From Lachnospiraceae bacterium (GTDB taxonomy: Bacteria > Bacillota_A > Clostridia > Lachnospirales > Lachnospiraceae), in assembly GCA_024689605.1 (NCBI GenBank), contig JAILDD010000210.1, positions 1 to 7,721 on the forward strand: a stretch of 7,721 bases of DNA. Direction: 5' to 3'. A model generated the notes under the pieces. That model was not told the origin of the DNA. It saw only the letters and a program-made list of their open reading frames with translations, and ran no database searches. The position numbers and the translations under genes are program-made. Positions 7,195-7,721 of the stretch are shown in pieces. Within the stretch, counting starts at the first letter, position 1; the number at the start of each line of letters is the position of its first letter.

Positions 7195-7232
7195 AAAAAA
7201 AGGCGCCAATATCTTACGATATCGACGCCTTT
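7195..7232 (-). terminator. Intrinsic terminator downstream of dapA
   Basis: A 15-bp stem pairs 7218-7232 with 7199-7213 (two G-U wobbles on the minus-strand RNA) around a four-base GTAA loop. It is followed on the minus strand by seven T residues (7195-7201). It lies about 65 bp after the dapA stop and only 33 bp before the next start codon. It probably ends dapA transcription; it could instead attenuate a transcript running into the next gene. Confidence 0.85.
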
Positions 7233-7297
7233 GCCGTTCATTAGTTTTAGGATATACCATTCATTTCAAAAAATCAATAGCATAGACATTAATCTGA

Positions 7298-7721
7298 TCA
7301 GAGCACACCGAAGGCCTTCATCTCCTGCTCAAGCATCTTTGCATGCTCAGGCTCCATCTCTGTAAGCGGCATGCGAAGGGGACCTGCCGGCTGTCCCTGG
7401 AGGGCCATAGCCTTCTTGACAGGGATAGGATTTACCTCACAGAAAAGTGCATTGATTAAAGGAAGTGCATCAAGCTGTATCTGCCTTGCTCCGTCCACAT
7501 CTCCGTCAAAGAATTTCTGGCACATATCATGCGTCTGCTTAGGAGCCACATTTGAAAGAACGGATATTACACCCTTACCGCCGAGTGAAAGAAGCGGAAC
7601 TACCTGATCATCATTTCCGGAATAAACATCAACCTTGCCTTTTGCAAGACTCATAAGCTTTACAAGCTGTGAGAAATTACCTGTAGCATCCTTTACACCC
7701 ACGATATTCTCGTTTTCCTCG
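7298..7721 (-). CDS. dapA: 4-hydroxy-tetrahydrodipicolinate synthase (partial, N-terminus outside window)
   Basis: The C-terminal 140 residues of a DapA-type aldolase, running in from the right edge. DapA condenses pyruvate with aspartate semialdehyde, the first committed step of the lysine and diaminopimelate pathway, in the cytoplasm. The Schiff-base lysine motif is visible as NIVGVKDATGN, with the Lys codon at 7691-7693. It is followed by the family landmarks YSGNDDQ, GGKGVISVLSNVAP and EVNPIPVKKAM. The EVNPIPVK segment and the C-terminal length agree with true DapA rather than N-acetylneuraminate lyase, although members of this superfamily can be confused when only part is seen. The frame is open to the window edge, so a GTG at 7702 inside the catalytic motif is not a start. 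A terminator follows the stop. Feedback sites and any leader riboswitch would lie outside the window. Confidence 0.93.
   Translation of the reverse strand, partial: EENENIVGVKDATGNFSQLVKLMSLAKGKVDVYSGNDDQVVPLLSLGGKGVISVLSNVAPKQTHDMCQKFFDGDVDGARQIQLDALPLINALFCEVNPIPVKKAMALQGQPAGPLRMPLTEMEPEHAKMLEQEMKAFGVL

Noticed and set aside
7162..7260. N-terminal extension of the PEP-synthase-like protein to an ATG at 7260
   Set aside because: These codons cover the dapA terminator hairpin and T-tract and encode a basic, low-quality stretch, while the ATG at 7161 has a near-perfect ribosome binding site.
7298..7702. A separate short gene starting at GTG 7702
   Set aside because: The codon is the Val inside the DapA active-site motif and the frame stays open to the window edge; it is simply the C-terminal part of dapA.
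1..7721. Mobile elements, CRISPR arrays, tRNA or rRNA genes, riboswitches
   Set aside because: No transposase or integrase motifs, regularly spaced repeats or recognisable RNA structures beyond the two terminators were found by eye, and the gene layout is that of ordinary chromosome.

Overview
All supported genes lie on the minus strand of this moderate-GC window. It looks chromosomal and ordinary in layout: tight gene spacing, strong GGAGG-type ribosome binding sites and intrinsic terminators. Low-GC Gram-positive style signals, a DapA, a LacX-type aldose epimerase, a PEP-synthase-like protein of a type I associate with clostridia, and a membrane HD-GYP protein with long C-terminal beta-rich domains point to Clostridia. 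A Lachnospiraceae member such as Butyrivibrio or a relative is my best guess (inference from protein style, not a database result).

In transcription order (high to low coordinates): (1) the 3' part of dapA (7298-7721, 5' end outside the window), followed by a strong intrinsic terminator (7195-7232). (2) An 863-residue PEP/pyruvate-binding-domain protein (4570-7161). A KaiC-like N-terminus without a P-loop is joined to a PEP-synthase-type ATP-grasp module and a C-terminal domain of unknown role; no phosphohistidine or PEP-binding barrel domain is visible. It ends at a second perfect-stem terminator (4495-4522). (3) A probable new transcription unit with a recognisable promoter (4468-4496): an aldose 1-epimerase family protein (3494-4411), a 246-residue membrane protein with ankyrin-like segments (2628-3368), a membrane HD-GYP cyclic-di-GMP phosphodiesterase (537-2597), and a lipoprotein with the beginning of an M15-type carboxypeptidase domain (1-504, C-terminus outside the window).

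The last three genes are separated by only 30 and 32 bp and are almost certainly cotranscribed. The plausible theme is envelope-linked signalling: an HD-GYP enzyme lowering c-di-GMP beside a cell-wall peptidase lipoprotein. No terminator is visible between the epimerase and the ankyrin-like gene, so the four may form one operon.

The most unusual items are the domain build of the PEP-synthase-like protein, the apparent tandem duplication of a beta-rich domain behind the HD-GYP domain, and a 41-codon protein-like open stretch between the epimerase and the ankyrin-like gene. There are no tRNAs, rRNAs, CRISPR arrays, insertion sequences or sizeable repeats that I can see. No intergenic gap reaches 300 bp; the largest are 4412-4569 and 7162-7297, both accounted for by terminators and promoter signals. 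I do not see a clear new multi-gene system.
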